DNA from: Novimethylophilus kurashikiensis
GTDB lineage: Bacteria > Pseudomonadota > Gammaproteobacteria > Burkholderiales > Methylophilaceae
NCBI RefSeq assembly: GCF_003112435.1
Contig: NZ_BDOQ01000003.1
Coordinates: 1 to 64,000, forward strand
Direction: 5' to 3'
Length of the DNA: 64,000 nucleotides
Shown one piece after another: positions 6,745 to 15,685 of the stretch (within the stretch, counting starts at the first letter, position 1; every line of letters starts with the position of its first letter). The notes below the pieces were generated by a model. That model ran no database searches. It was not told the origin of the DNA and worked only from the letters and a program-made list of their open reading frames with translations. The translations under genes and the position numbers were made by a program.

Positions 6745-6830
6745 TTCCGGCGGCCCCGCTGTCATGGGATTGCTCCTTTAGACCGGTGGCTTTGCGTCCC
6801 CGCCTTTCGGCCGGGTTTGCCCTTTTCCAA
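6745..6830 (-). ncRNA. c-di-GMP-I (GEMM-I) riboswitch 2
   Basis: On the minus strand: AAAGGGCAAACCC, a GGCCGAAAGGC hairpin with GAAA loop, GGGGACGCAAAGCCACCGG, TCTAAAG, a short second stem, then ATGACAGCGGGGCCGCCGG. All conserved blocks of the c-di-GMP-I aptamer are present. The next gene on this strand is the 98-residue membrane protein starting at 6647, about 100 nt downstream. Confidence 0.9.
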
Positions 6831-6923
6831 CGACTACATCCTAGCCAGTCGATTTGCCAAATGTAAAACCGCGCCTGACAAGCGGTAAAATGAGACAGAT
6901 AAACGGACGTTTAAATATTTCTC

Positions 6924-7493
6924 GTGCAACAAATCGCCCAGCTAGGTCAGGCAGAACAGACCATCAACAAATCCCGCTTCGTCGCGGTTGCCGAATATTG
7001 CGCGGACGAACGCACCGTTGCCATGCTGCTGCGGCGCCTCGCCCAAGCGCACTCCCACGCCCATCACCTGGCGTTCGCCTATCGGGTAAAAAATCCGGAG
7101 GGCCAAGGTTATATCCTACGCTTCCATGATGCCGGGGAACCCTCCGGCACGGCCGGCAAGCCCATCTTGCAATATCTGGAAGGACGCGACCTGGTGAATG
7201 CTTGTGTCGCCGTGGTTCGCTATTACGGCGGGATCAACCTCGGCACCGGCGGATTGGCGCGGGCATATGGCGGCACGGCAAAAATGGCACTGGATGCAGC
7301 CAAGATCATCCCCTTCGTAGAGATGAAAACATTGCGGCTCAATGTGGATTACGGGCGCCTGGACGGATTGACCAGGGAAATCGCCAAGCTTGGCGGCCAA
7401 GTGCTGGACAAGGCGTTCGGCCAGCAGGTCACTGTGCTGGCTTCCGTCCCCGACAAAGAGGCGGAAGGGTTGGTGAAGCGCTTCGGTGCCTAG
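6924..7493 (+). CDS. IMPACT/YigZ family protein
   Basis: 189 residues, GTG start at 6924. The N-terminal UPF0029/Impact domain is recognisable from AHHLAFAYRV, FHDAGEPSGTAGKPIL and VVRYYGGINLGTGGLARAYGG (about residues 50-125), followed by the smaller DUF1949-like C-terminal fold. Bacterial YigZ proteins are conserved but biochemically poorly defined. Eukaryotic IMPACT modulates translational control through Gcn1. Single gene between the riboswitch leader and dusB, no operon evident. Confidence 0.9.
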   Translation: MQQIAQLGQAEQTINKSRFVAVAEYCADERTVAMLLRRLAQAHSHAHHLAFAYRVKNPEGQGYILRFHDAGEPSGTAGKPILQYLEGRDLVNACVAVVRYYGGINLGTGGLARAYGGTAKMALDAAKIIPFVEMKTLRLNVDYGRLDGLTREIAKLGGQVLDKAFGQQVTVLASVPDKEAEGLVKRFGA

Positions 7494-7611
7494 AATCAGC
7501 AACCCCTGCGTTGAGCGTTTAGTAAAAAACCTCAACCACAAGCATGCAACGGGTTCTCTCCAACCCGTTTTGCATATAAAATAGGCAACTTTTCCGTCCG
7601 GAATCGTCGCC

Positions 7612-8637
7612 TTGCAAATCGGCCCGTACAAACTCAAATCCAACCTCGTCGTCGCCCCTATGGCGGGCGTGACCGACCGTCCTTTCCGCCAGCTCTGCAA
7701 GCGGATGGGCGCCGGCCTCGCCGTGTCCGAGATGGTCACGTCCAATTCGCTGCTGTACGGCAGCGAAAAGACGCTGCGCCGGGCCAATCACGAGGGTGAG
7801 GTCGAGCCGATTTCCGTGCAGATCGCCGGTGCCGACCCCAAGATGCTGGCAGAAGCGGCCAAGTACAACGTCGACCGCGGCGCACAGATCATCGACATCA
7901 ACATGGGCTGTCCGGCGAAAAAGGTCTGCAATGTGATGGCCGGCTCGGCGCTACTCAAGGACGAGCCCTTGGTGGCTCAAATCCTCAAGGCGGTAGTCGG
8001 CGCGGTTGACGTGCCGGTGACGCTCAAGACCCGCCTGGGCTGGGACAAGGCCAACAAGAACGTGCCGTTGATCGCTAGGATCGCCGAAGACAGCGGCATC
8101 CAGGCATTGGCCATTCACGGCCGTACCCGGGCATGCCTCTACACCGGTCATGCCGAATACGACCTCATCGCCGAGGTCAAGCAACAGGCAGGGATTCCCA
8201 TCATAGCCAACGGCGACATCACCACGCCGGAAAAAGCCAAGCTGGTACTCGACCAAACGGGCGCAGATGCCGTGATGATCGGCCGTGCCGCCCAGGGGCG
8301 CCCTTGGATTTTCCGCGAAATCACGCACTACCTGGATACTGGCAAACATCTGCCGCCGCCCGAGGTGGAAGAAATCCGCAGTGTCATGCTGGCGCATCTC
8401 GCCGACCTCATCCAGTTCTACGGCGAGCAAACCGGCACCCGTGTCGCTCGCAAGCATATCTCCTGGTACACCAAGGGCTTGGCCGGTTCGGCGAATTTCC
8501 GCCACGCCATGAACCAATTGCAAACCCACGAAGAACAACTCGCCGCGATCGACGCGTTCTTCAATGAGCTCCGCCAGCAAGGCGAGCGCTTGACTTACAT
8601 CCACGAGGAATCAGAGGAAATGGCAGCTTATGCGTGA
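7612..8637 (+). CDS. dusB: tRNA-dihydrouridine synthase B
   Basis: 341-residue FMN-dependent enzyme reducing uridine to dihydrouridine in tRNA. The start is a TTG at 7612. Family hallmarks are VVAPMAGVTDRPFRQLC (FMN barrel strand 1), INMGCPAKKVCN (the catalytic Cys segment), VTLKTRLGWD, AIHGRTR and IIANGDI, ending in MIGRAAQGRPWIF. Its 3' end overlaps fis by 8 nt, the same dusB-fis operon as in enterobacteria, where it drives fis expression. Confidence 0.95.
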   Translation: MQIGPYKLKSNLVVAPMAGVTDRPFRQLCKRMGAGLAVSEMVTSNSLLYGSEKTLRRANHEGEVEPISVQIAGADPKMLAEAAKYNVDRGAQIIDINMGCPAKKVCNVMAGSALLKDEPLVAQILKAVVGAVDVPVTLKTRLGWDKANKNVPLIARIAEDSGIQALAIHGRTRACLYTGHAEYDLIAEVKQQAGIPIIANGDITTPEKAKLVLDQTGADAVMIGRAAQGRPWIFREITHYLDTGKHLPPPEVEEIRSVMLAHLADLIQFYGEQTGTRVARKHISWYTKGLAGSANFRHAMNQLQTHEEQLAAIDAFFNELRQQGERLTYIHEESEEMAAYA

Positions 8638-8863
8638 AACCGATCTTTCCGCCTGCGTACGCCAGGCGCTGGACGACTATTTCCGCGACCTGGACGGCGA
8701 GCCGCCGCACGCCGTCTACGACATGCTGATTTCCTGCGTGGAAAAACCCATGCTGGAAAGCATCATGCACCGCACCAGCGGCAACCAGAGCAAGGCGGCC
8801 GAGATTCTCGGCCTCAACCGCAACACCCTGCGCAAGAAGCTCAAGCAGCACAACATCCAGTAA
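8630..8863 (+). CDS. fis: DNA-binding protein Fis
   Basis: 77 residues, somewhat shorter than the 98-residue enterobacterial Fis at the N-terminus, as usual in betaproteobacteria. The C-terminal helix-turn-helix is complete (SKAAEILGLNRNTLRKKLKQ), and the dimerisation helices precede it (VYDMLISCVEKPMLESIM). Fis bends DNA and tunes rRNA, tRNA and growth-phase promoters. Translationally coupled to dusB by an 8-nt overlap. Confidence 0.95.
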   Translation: MRETDLSACVRQALDDYFRDLDGEPPHAVYDMLISCVEKPMLESIMHRTSGNQSKAAEILGLNRNTLRKKLKQHNIQ

Positions 8864-8972
8864 CCATGTGCCTGTCCGCTTACCCCGTTAATCATTGTCC
8901 TGCCTTTGCCGTCCATGGCACTTCGGGCACGACAACGTTTTCCTAACCGCTTTATTTTTCCAAGTCATCATC

Positions 8973-10541
8973 ATGGCCATCATCAAACGTGCTCTTCTCA
9001 GCGTTTCCGAAAAACGCGGCATCCTCGAATTCGCCAAGCAGCTCAATGCTTTCGGCGTCGAACTCCTCTCTACCGGCGGCACCGCAAAATTGCTGCGCGA
9101 GAACAATGTTCCCGTGGTTGAAGTCGGCGACTACACAGGTTTTCCGGAAATGCTGGACGGTCGCGTCAAGACGCTGCACCCCAAGGTACACGGTGGCATC
9201 TTGGGCCGTCGCGATCTGCCCGAACACGTGAGCGCCATGCAAGAGGCCGGTATTCCCAACATCGATATGGTCGTGGTGAACCTCTACCCGTTCCGCGAGA
9301 CCATCGCCAACCCCAACTGCTCCCTGGAAGACGCCATCGAGAACATCGACATCGGCGGCCCGACCATGGTGCGCGCTGCGGCCAAGAACCACGCCCACGT
9401 CGCCATCGTGACCGACCCTGAAGACTACGAAGCACTGGCACGCGAAATGGCTTCCAGCAACGGCGCCATCGGTGCGGAAACCCGCTTCAAGCTTGCCAAG
9501 AAGGCGTTCTCGCACACTGCCGAATACGACGGGGCCATCAGCAATTATTTAACCGCGCTCGACGCCAAGAACCAGAAGCAGGATTTCCCCGACCGCTACA
9601 ACACGCAAGTGGTCAAGGTCATGGACCTGCGCTACGGCGAGAACCCGCACCAGAATGCCGCGTTCTACCGCGACAGCACTGTGCCCGACGGCGCACTGGC
9701 CAGCTTCAGCCAGTTGCAGGGCAAGGAACTCTCCTACAACAACATCGCCGACAGCGATGCGGCCTGGGAATGCGTCAAGACCTTCGACGTGCCGGCCTGC
9801 GTGATCGTCAAGCATGCCAATCCTTGCGGTGTTGCCATTGATGCCAATTTGTTGGGCGCCTACGAAAAAGCCTTCAAGACCGACCCGACTTCCGCTTTCG
9901 GCGGCATCATCGCCTTCAACGGCGAAGTCGGCATCGACGTGGTCAACGCGATGAACGAGCGCAAGCACTTCGTCGAAGTCCTGATTGCGCCCAGCTTCAG
10001 TGAAGAAGCCAAGGCTGCGCTGGCTGCCAAGAGCAACTTGCGCGTGCTCATCGTGCCGCTCGGCGACGGCAACAATGCGCTGGAATACAAGCGCGTGAGC
10101 GGCGGTTTGCTGATTCAGACCCCGGACGCGCTCAACGTGACGGCCGACCAACTCAAGGTAGTCACCAAAAAGCAACCCACGCCGGAACAACTGAAAGACC
10201 TGCTGTTCGCCTGGCGCGTCGCCAAGTACGTGAAGTCCAACGCCATCGTGTTCTGCGGCAACGGCATGACGCTAGGCGTCGGCGCCGGCCAGATGAGCCG
10301 CGTCGACAGCACCCGCATCGCTGCGATCAAGGCCGCCAACGCTGGCTTGTCGCTGCAAGGCGCTGCAGTAGCGTCCGACGCCTTCTTCCCGTTCCGTGAC
10401 GGCGTAGATGTGCTGGCTGAAGCCGGCGCTTCCTGCGTCATCCAGCCGGGCGGCAGCATTCGCGACGAAGAAGTTTATGCAGCAGCCGACGAGCATGGCA
10501 TCGCCATGGTCATCACCGGCGTTCGCCACTTCAGGCACTAA
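8973..10541 (+). CDS. purH: Bifunctional AICAR transformylase / IMP cyclohydrolase
   Basis: Catalyses the last two steps of IMP synthesis. Start at 8973 ([14 protein letters not shown]), giving 522 residues, the normal length. An N-terminal MGS-like cyclohydrolase domain ([23 protein letters not shown], residues 1-~150) and the C-terminal transformylase domain ([58 protein letters not shown]) are both intact. purD follows after 9 nt, a common purHD operon. Confidence 0.95.
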   Translation: MAIIKRALLSVSEKRGILEFAKQLNAFGVELLSTGGTAKLLRENNVPVVEVGDYTGFPEMLDGRVKTLHPKVHGGILGRRDLPEHVSAMQEAGIPNIDMVVVNLYPFRETIANPNCSLEDAIENIDIGGPTMVRAAAKNHAHVAIVTDPEDYEALAREMASSNGAIGAETRFKLAKKAFSHTAEYDGAISNYLTALDAKNQKQDFPDRYNTQVVKVMDLRYGENPHQNAAFYRDSTVPDGALASFSQLQGKELSYNNIADSDAAWECVKTFDVPACVIVKHANPCGVAIDANLLGAYEKAFKTDPTSAFGGIIAFNGEVGIDVVNAMNERKHFVEVLIAPSFSEEAKAALAAKSNLRVLIVPLGDGNNALEYKRVSGGLLIQTPDALNVTADQLKVVTKKQPTPEQLKDLLFAWRVAKYVKSNAIVFCGNGMTLGVGAGQMSRVDSTRIAAIKAANAGLSLQGAAVASDAFFPFRDGVDVLAEAGASCVIQPGGSIRDEEVYAAADEHGIAMVITGVRHFRH

Positions 10542-10550
10542 GAGGCATCT

Positions 10551-11819
10551 ATGAAAGTATTGGTCATCGGCAACGGCGGGCGCGAACACGCCCTGGCCTG
10601 GAAATTGGCGCAAAGCAAGCGCATTACCCGTGTTTATGTCGCGCCCGGCAACGCCGGCACGGCTTTGAACCCCGACATGCAGAACGTGCCGATCACGGCC
10701 GTGCCTGAGCTGGTGGAATTTGCCAAAACCGAAAACATCGCACTGACGGTCGTCGGTCCCGAAGCCCCCCTGTCTCAAGGCGTGGTCAATGCCTTTCGCG
10801 CCGCCGGCTTGAAGATTTTCGGTCCGACTCGCGAAGCCGCACAGTTGGAAAGCTCCAAGGATTTCGCCAAGGCCTTCATGGCGCGCCATAACATTCCTAC
10901 CGCCGCTTATGCCACCTTCACCGATGCTGCTGCCGCACACGATTACGTACAGCAACAAGGCGCCCCCATCGTCATCAAGGCTGACGGCCTGGCCGCCGGC
11001 AAGGGCGTAGTCGTTGCCATGACCGAAGCCGAAGCCCACGAAGCCATCGACATGATGCTGGCCGACAACAAGCTCGGCACAGCCGGTGCCCGCGTAGTGA
11101 TCGAAGCCTTCCTGGAAGGCGAGGAAGCCAGCTTTATCGTCATGGTAGACGGCGAGCACATCCTGCCCTTGGCCACCAGCCAGGACCACAAGCGCTTGCT
11201 GGACGGCGACCAAGGCCCCAATACCGGCGGCATGGGCGCTTATTCTCCGGCGCCTGTCGTGACGCCTGAAATCCATGCCAAGGCGATGCGCGAAATCATT
11301 CGCCCCACCGTGCAAGGCATGGCTAAGGACGGCATTCCCTATACCGGGTTCCTTTACGCCGGCCTCATGATCGACAAGAACGGCAACCCCAAGACGCTGG
11401 AATTCAACTGTCGCATGGGCGACCCGGAAACCCAGCCCATCATGCTGCGCATGAAGAGCGACTTCGTCGACCTCGTCGAACACGCAGTCAACAACACGCT
11501 GGATCAGGTTGAAGTCGATTGGGACCGCCGCACGGCATTGGGTGTCGTCCAGGCTTCCGCCAATTATCCGGATACGCCGCGTACCGGCGATGTGATCCAC
11601 GGCCTGCCGTCCGATCTGCAAGACGCGCACGTATTCCACGCCGGCACCAAGCTGGTAGACGGCCAAGCCGTGACCAGCGGCGGCCGCGTGTTGTGTGTAA
11701 CGGCATTGGGCGATACTGTGAAGCAGGCTCAGGCCCGCGCTTATGAAATCGCCGACGGTATCACCTTTGAAGGGCGTCAGATGCGCCGCGATATCGGCTA
11801 TCGCGCCATTTCAAGGTAG
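10551..11819 (+). CDS. purD: Phosphoribosylamine-glycine ligase (GAR synthetase)
   Basis: 422-residue ATP-grasp ligase for the second step of purine synthesis. Visible motifs are MKVLVIGNGGREHALAWKL (N-domain), VVGPEAPLSQGVV, PIVIKADGLAAGKGV (ATP-grasp), EAFLEGEEASFIVMVDG, DQGPNTGGMGAYSPAP, and EFNCRMGDPETQ (metal binding). Full length, no defects. It ends just before a terminator. Confidence 0.95.
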   Translation: MKVLVIGNGGREHALAWKLAQSKRITRVYVAPGNAGTALNPDMQNVPITAVPELVEFAKTENIALTVVGPEAPLSQGVVNAFRAAGLKIFGPTREAAQLESSKDFAKAFMARHNIPTAAYATFTDAAAAHDYVQQQGAPIVIKADGLAAGKGVVVAMTEAEAHEAIDMMLADNKLGTAGARVVIEAFLEGEEASFIVMVDGEHILPLATSQDHKRLLDGDQGPNTGGMGAYSPAPVVTPEIHAKAMREIIRPTVQGMAKDGIPYTGFLYAGLMIDKNGNPKTLEFNCRMGDPETQPIMLRMKSDFVDLVEHAVNNTLDQVEVDWDRRTALGVVQASANYPDTPRTGDVIHGLPSDLQDAHVFHAGTKLVDGQAVTSGGRVLCVTALGDTVKQAQARAYEIADGITFEGRQMRRDIGYRAISR

Positions 11820-11821
11820 TC

Positions 11822-11845
11822 GTAGCGCAGGCGGCCTCGCCTGCA
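11822..11845. repeat. 24-bp repeat, left copy flanking tsaC
   Basis: GTAGCGCAGGCGGCCTCGCC plus TGCA; itself contains a small GCAGGCG/CGCCTGC stem. An inverted copy with one mismatch lies at 12559-12582, on the other side of tsaC. Confidence 0.6.
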
Positions 11846-11849
11846 TTTG

Positions 11850-11875
11850 AAGAACGGCCAGCCCGTTCTTCTTTT
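11850..11875 (+). terminator. Terminator after purD
   Basis: AAGAACGG-CCAGC-CCGTTCTT followed by CTTTTCCC, 30 nt after the purD stop. A compact 8-bp stem with a modest T-run on the plus strand. Confidence 0.6.
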
Positions 11876-11934
11876 CCCAATCCGATGACTGTTTGAACGC
11901 GCAGGTGAGGCCCACCTGCGTTATGGGGAGACGC

Positions 11935-12477
11935 ATGAAGTATCGAGCATTGCGGCAATACCTCAAAAATGGCGGCTTGATCGCCTACCCGACCGAGTCC
12001 TGCTTCGGCCTCGGCTGCGACCCCATGAACCGCAGCGCGGTCAAACGCCTGCTTCGGCTCAAGAAACGTCCTCAAGCCAAAGGCCTCATCCTCATCGCCA
12101 GCCGCATGCGGCAGCTCAAGCCTTATATCGCCCCACTAACGCCGGAGCAGTTGAATAAGACCAAAGCCACCTGGCCCGGACCCCATACCTGGCTGGTCCC
12201 CGTCAATAAACACTGCCCGGTCTGGCTGAGCGGAAAGCACCCTAGCATCGCAGTCCGCATCACTGCCCACAAGGGCGCACGCCAACTGTGCCAAGGCGTG
12301 GATATGACCCTCGTTTCCACGAGTGCCAACCGTAGCGGCTGCAAGCCTGCCAAGACACGGCGCGAATGTCAGCGTTTATTCGGGGCATCGGTCAAGGTGT
12401 TGCCCGGACTCGTCGGCAAGCGCCGTCGCCCTTCCACGATCCAAGACCTCGCCACCGGCAGGATCATTCGGAAATAA
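11935..12477 (+). CDS. tsaC: Threonylcarbamoyl-AMP synthase, TsaC/YrdC family
   Basis: Makes threonylcarbamoyl-adenylate for the t6A modification of ANN-decoding tRNAs. Start at 11935 has GGGGAG upstream and gives 180 residues, the size of short TsaC (E. coli about 190) rather than the longer Sua5. Motifs are GGLIAYPTESCFGLGCDP, LRLKKRPQAKGLILIAS, TWPGPHTWLVP, and VSTSANRSG. The gene is isolated by repeats on both sides and a terminator upstream. Confidence 0.9.
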   Translation: MKYRALRQYLKNGGLIAYPTESCFGLGCDPMNRSAVKRLLRLKKRPQAKGLILIASRMRQLKPYIAPLTPEQLNKTKATWPGPHTWLVPVNKHCPVWLSGKHPSIAVRITAHKGARQLCQGVDMTLVSTSANRSGCKPAKTRRECQRLFGASVKVLPGLVGKRRRPSTIQDLATGRIIRK

Positions 12478-12479
12478 CT

Positions 12480-12539
12480 GTGGGAGCTCCGCCTCGGGGC
12501 GATTCCAAAATGATTGCGGCGTGAGATGCCGCTCCTACG
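12480..12539. repeat. REP-like GTGGGAGC...GCTCCTAC inverted repeat, copy 1
   Basis: Ends GTGGGAGC and GCTCCTAC enclose GC-rich inner arms (CCGCCTCGGGGCGAT / GTGAGATGCCG), degenerate relative to the second copy at 25328-25394. The design is that of repetitive extragenic palindromes. Confidence 0.65.
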
Positions 12540-12558
12540 CCCAATCAGGATTTTCGAA

Positions 12559-12582
12559 TGCAGACGAGGCCGCCTGCGCTAC
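12559..12582. repeat. 24-bp repeat, right inverted copy flanking tsaC
   Basis: TGCAGACGAGGCCGCCTGCG plus CTAC is the reverse complement of 11822-11845 with a single mismatch. It overlaps the hemF leader. Confidence 0.6.
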
Positions 12583-12612
12583 AATCCTCGGCATCCTTAC
12601 CTGGAGCAATTC

Positions 12613-13512
12613 ATGGATTTCAACAGCGTCAAAGAATACCTGCTCGATCTGCAAGAGCGCATCGTCGACGGGCTGCAGCACGTGGACGGCAAGAACTTCC
12701 TGCACGACTCCTGGCAACGTCCGGAAGGCGGCGGCGGGATCAGTTGCGTCATGGAAGAAGGCAATGTGCTGGAGCGCGGCGGCGTGAATTTTTCGCATGT
12801 CAGCGGCGACCGCCTGCCCCCTTCGGCTTCGGCAAATCGCCCGGAATTGGCCGGGCGCGGATTTGAGGCTGCCGGCGTCTCACTGGTACTGCATCCTCGC
12901 AACCCCTATGCCCCTACCGTACATATGAACGTACGTTGCTTCATGGCGAAAAAAGCCGGCGAGGCACCGGTATGGTGGTTCGGCGGCGGCATGGATTTAA
13001 CGCCGTACTATGGTTATGAAGAAGATGCCCAGCATTTTCACCGCACCTGCCGCGATGCGCTTACGCCCTTCGGCCAGGAGTTGCATCCACGTTTTAAAAG
13101 CTGGTGCGACGATTATTTCTACCTCAAGCATCGCAAGGAACCGCGCGGCGTGGGCGGCATTTTCTTCGACGATTTCAACGAACTGGGTTTCGAGCAGAGC
13201 TTCGCCATGACCAAGAGCGTGGGCGACCATTTCCTCAAAGCCTATCTGCCCATCCTGCAACGTCGTATTAACGAGCCCTACGGCGAACGCGAACGCGATT
13301 TCCAGGCTTATCGCCGGGGACGTTACGTCGAATTCAACCTGGTGTACGATCGCGGCACCTTATTCGGCCTGCAATCGGGGGGGCGCACCGAATCGATATT
13401 GATGTCCATGCCGCCCATCGTGAAATGGCGCTATGACTGGCAACCGGAAGCTCATTCACCTGAAGCCATGCTCTATAGCGATTTCCTGATCCACAAGGAT
13501 TGGCTGGCCTAA
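12613..13512 (+). CDS. hemF: Oxygen-dependent coproporphyrinogen III oxidase
   Basis: 299-residue cytosolic enzyme of heme synthesis, converting coproporphyrinogen III to protoporphyrinogen IX with O2. The start at 12613 ([14 protein letters not shown]) gives the usual length. Signature segments: [34 protein letters not shown] (conserved His), [36 protein letters not shown] and the C-terminal [18 protein letters not shown]. Its presence indicates life with oxygen; an anaerobic hemN is not in the window. Confidence 0.95.
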   Translation: MDFNSVKEYLLDLQERIVDGLQHVDGKNFLHDSWQRPEGGGGISCVMEEGNVLERGGVNFSHVSGDRLPPSASANRPELAGRGFEAAGVSLVLHPRNPYAPTVHMNVRCFMAKKAGEAPVWWFGGGMDLTPYYGYEEDAQHFHRTCRDALTPFGQELHPRFKSWCDDYFYLKHRKEPRGVGGIFFDDFNELGFEQSFAMTKSVGDHFLKAYLPILQRRINEPYGERERDFQAYRRGRYVEFNLVYDRGTLFGLQSGGRTESILMSMPPIVKWRYDWQPEAHSPEAMLYSDFLIHKDWLA

Positions 13513-13575
13513 TATTCCACTGTAGCCCGTATGTTTCATGCATACTGATTAATAAATATAAGGGGAGATCACTTC

Positions 13576-14979
13576 ATGTTCGCTCGGATGTTCCGAACCA
13601 AGCCCATCACTCACCACAGTCAAAGCGGACTCAGGAAGTGCTTGAGCGCATTCGACTTGGCATTGCTTGGCATAGGATGCGCTATTGGCACGGGCATTTT
13701 CGTGTTGACAGGGATCGCGGCCGCGACGCTCTCCGGACCGGCCGTTGTACTCTCGTTTATTTTTGCAGGTATCGCCTCGGCATTTGCCGCGTTGGCCTAT
13801 GCCGAATTAGCGTCTTCAGTGGGTGGCTCAGGTAGCGCCTATGGCTATAGCTACGTCGCCTTCGGCGAATTCGCAGCCTGGATCATCGGCTGGATTTTGC
13901 TGCTGGAATACGGCGTGGGCGCTGCGGCTGTGGCAAACGGCTGGGCAGGGTATTTCGTCAATACGCTAGCCAATTTCAACCTGCATCTACCGGAAGTCTG
14001 GACCAAGGCACCCAGTCTGGGCGGCATCATCAACCTGCCGGCCTTCGGGATTATCTGGGTGCTGACCATCCTGCTCATCAGCGGCGTGAAGCAAAGTGCG
14101 CAGGTCAATAACACCATCGTCATCATCAAGCTCAGCACCATCGCCATTTTCCTCGCCATTGCATCGATGCATCTTAATTCTTCCAATTGGCATCCTTTCA
14201 TGCCTTTTGGCTGGTTCTCTACATTGGCGGACGGCAAGACCACGGGCGTGCTGGCAGGGGCCTCATTGGTGTTTTTTGCCTATTTCGGTTTCGACGCTGT
14301 TTCTACAGCCGCGGATGAAGCCCAGAATCCCCAGCGCGACCTGCCTATCGGCCTGTTGGCGTCGCTCACGTTCTGCACCATCGTCTATATACTGGTGTCC
14401 GGCGCACTTACCGGCATTGTGTCTTATACCGACCTTAATGTCTCTTCCCCTGTTGCACATGCACTGACAAAGCTCGGCTATACGTGGTCGTCAACGCTGG
14501 TAGCCACCGGAGTGCTCGCCGGGCTCATCACTGTGCTTTTGGTACTGCTTTACGGCCTGACGCGTATTCTCTACGCCATGAGCCGCGATGGTCTGATTTC
14601 TCCATTCTTCTCGGCCATCGACCCTAGCCGCCAGACGCCGGTGCGGATCATCCTGATGTGCGGGTTCATCATTTCCCTCATCGCCGGATTCTTCCCGCTG
14701 GGTGAATTAGCCGAGACGGTCAATATCGGCACCCTGGCCAGCTTTGTCATGGTTTGCGTCGGCGTCATCGTGCTGCGTATACGCCAGCCCGACCTGCATC
14801 GCCCGTTCAAAAACCCATGGAATCCATTGATTCCGGTATTGGGAATCGCCTCTTGCCTGGCACTCATGGCTTTCCTGCCCAGCGCAACCTGGCACCGCTT
14901 CCTCGTCTGGATCGTCATCGGGGTCGTGGTCTATTTCATTTACTCCGTCCGCCACAGCAAACTCATCCCCAACGAGTAA
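13576..14979 (+). CDS. APC family amino acid permease (cationic amino acid transporter-like)
   Basis: 467-residue inner-membrane transporter with about 12 hydrophobic helices. The first helix carries the APC substrate motif GIGCAIGTGIFVLTG, followed by GPAVVLSF, YAELASSVGGSGSAYGYSYV and the conserved FFAYFGFDAVSTAADEAQNPQRDLP loop. Closest in pattern to the YfnA/CAT group of amino acid exporters or importers. Substrate cannot be fixed from sequence. AGGGGAG precedes the ATG. A shared terminator lies between it and the convergent cytochrome gene. Confidence 0.85.
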   Translation: MFARMFRTKPITHHSQSGLRKCLSAFDLALLGIGCAIGTGIFVLTGIAAATLSGPAVVLSFIFAGIASAFAALAYAELASSVGGSGSAYGYSYVAFGEFAAWIIGWILLLEYGVGAAAVANGWAGYFVNTLANFNLHLPEVWTKAPSLGGIINLPAFGIIWVLTILLISGVKQSAQVNNTIVIIKLSTIAIFLAIASMHLNSSNWHPFMPFGWFSTLADGKTTGVLAGASLVFFAYFGFDAVSTAADEAQNPQRDLPIGLLASLTFCTIVYILVSGALTGIVSYTDLNVSSPVAHALTKLGYTWSSTLVATGVLAGLITVLLVLLYGLTRILYAMSRDGLISPFFSAIDPSRQTPVRIILMCGFIISLIAGFFPLGELAETVNIGTLASFVMVCVGVIVLRIRQPDLHRPFKNPWNPLIPVLGIASCLALMAFLPSATWHRFLVWIVIGVVVYFIYSVRHSKLIPNE

Positions 14980-14991
14980 TCGGCAGACAAT

Positions 14992-15019
14992 AAAAAAGCC
15001 GGCTTGCGCCGGCTTTTTT
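14992..15019. terminator. Bidirectional terminator between permease and cytochrome c
   Basis: AAAAAAGCCGGC-TTGC-GCCGGCTTTTTT works on both strands and separates two convergent genes. Confidence 0.9.
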
Positions 15020-15038
15020 ATTGCACATCAAACAGCTC

Positions 15039-15368
15039 TTAGTGAGCCAGAACCCATTCAACCAGGGTCTTGATGTCTTCGTCCTTCACTTGCGGGCTGT
15101 TAGCCGGCATCGGCATCGGGCCCCAAACGCCAGAACCACCCTTCTTCACCTTTTCGATCAGCTTGGCTTCAGCGGTCTTGTCGCCCTTGTACTTGGCAGC
15201 AACGTCCTTATAAGCCGGGCCGATGATCTTCTTGTCAACGCTGTGGCATGCCAAGCAGCCGCTCTTTTGAGCCAGCGCCTTGCCGGCTTCCATGTCAACA
15301 GCAGCACCAGCTTGAGCAGCAACCATCAGGGAAGCAGCGGCGGCAACCGTGGTCAATAATGCTTTCAT
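15039..15368 (-). CDS. Class I cytochrome c (c551/c552 type)
   Basis: 109-residue precursor with a signal peptide (MKALLTTVAAAASLMVAAQA) and one heme-attachment site CLACH (Cys38, Cys41, His42). The distal axial Met is in the GPMPMPANSP loop, and IKTLVEWVLAH forms the C-terminal helix. Size and motifs match small periplasmic electron carriers of the c551/c552 group that feed terminal oxidases or nitrite reductases. Monocistronic, with AGGAGAGA upstream of the ATG and a terminator downstream. Confidence 0.9.
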   Translation of the reverse strand: MKALLTTVAAAASLMVAAQAGAAVDMEAGKALAQKSGCLACHSVDKKIIGPAYKDVAAKYKGDKTAEAKLIEKVKKGGSGVWGPMPMPANSPQVKDEDIKTLVEWVLAH

Positions 15369-15685
15369 GCGATCTCTCTCCTAAAAATATCTAAAACTGT
15401 TTGTTAGCCAAACGCGAAAAGCAGGCAATCATAACCATGTTTAAATCTGTTTGCAAAGCTAAATTTCTGCATACAGATCATTAAGATTTTCAATTGCCGG
15501 TATACATTTAACGCCTCGACATACCAAGGCGTTGACAGTCGAGCATGAATTTTTATCCAAGGTTTTCGAAACCGGTTTTGAACGGCTTCGACAGACCGAA
15601 TATCAGACAATCTGCCCGCGATTTTGTTGCCGGTTCACCTACTGTTCACGTCCCAACTCAAACGCAGCCAGAGGCTCCAATATTA
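15369..15685. other. Intergenic region between cytochrome c and helicase genes
   Basis: About 317 nt holding the cytochrome c promoter region and the 3' end of the helicase transcript, both on the minus strand. A stem AACGCCT/AGGCGTT occurs near 15510-15533 without a T-run, plus small AT-rich stretches. No gene is seen. Confidence 0.5.
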
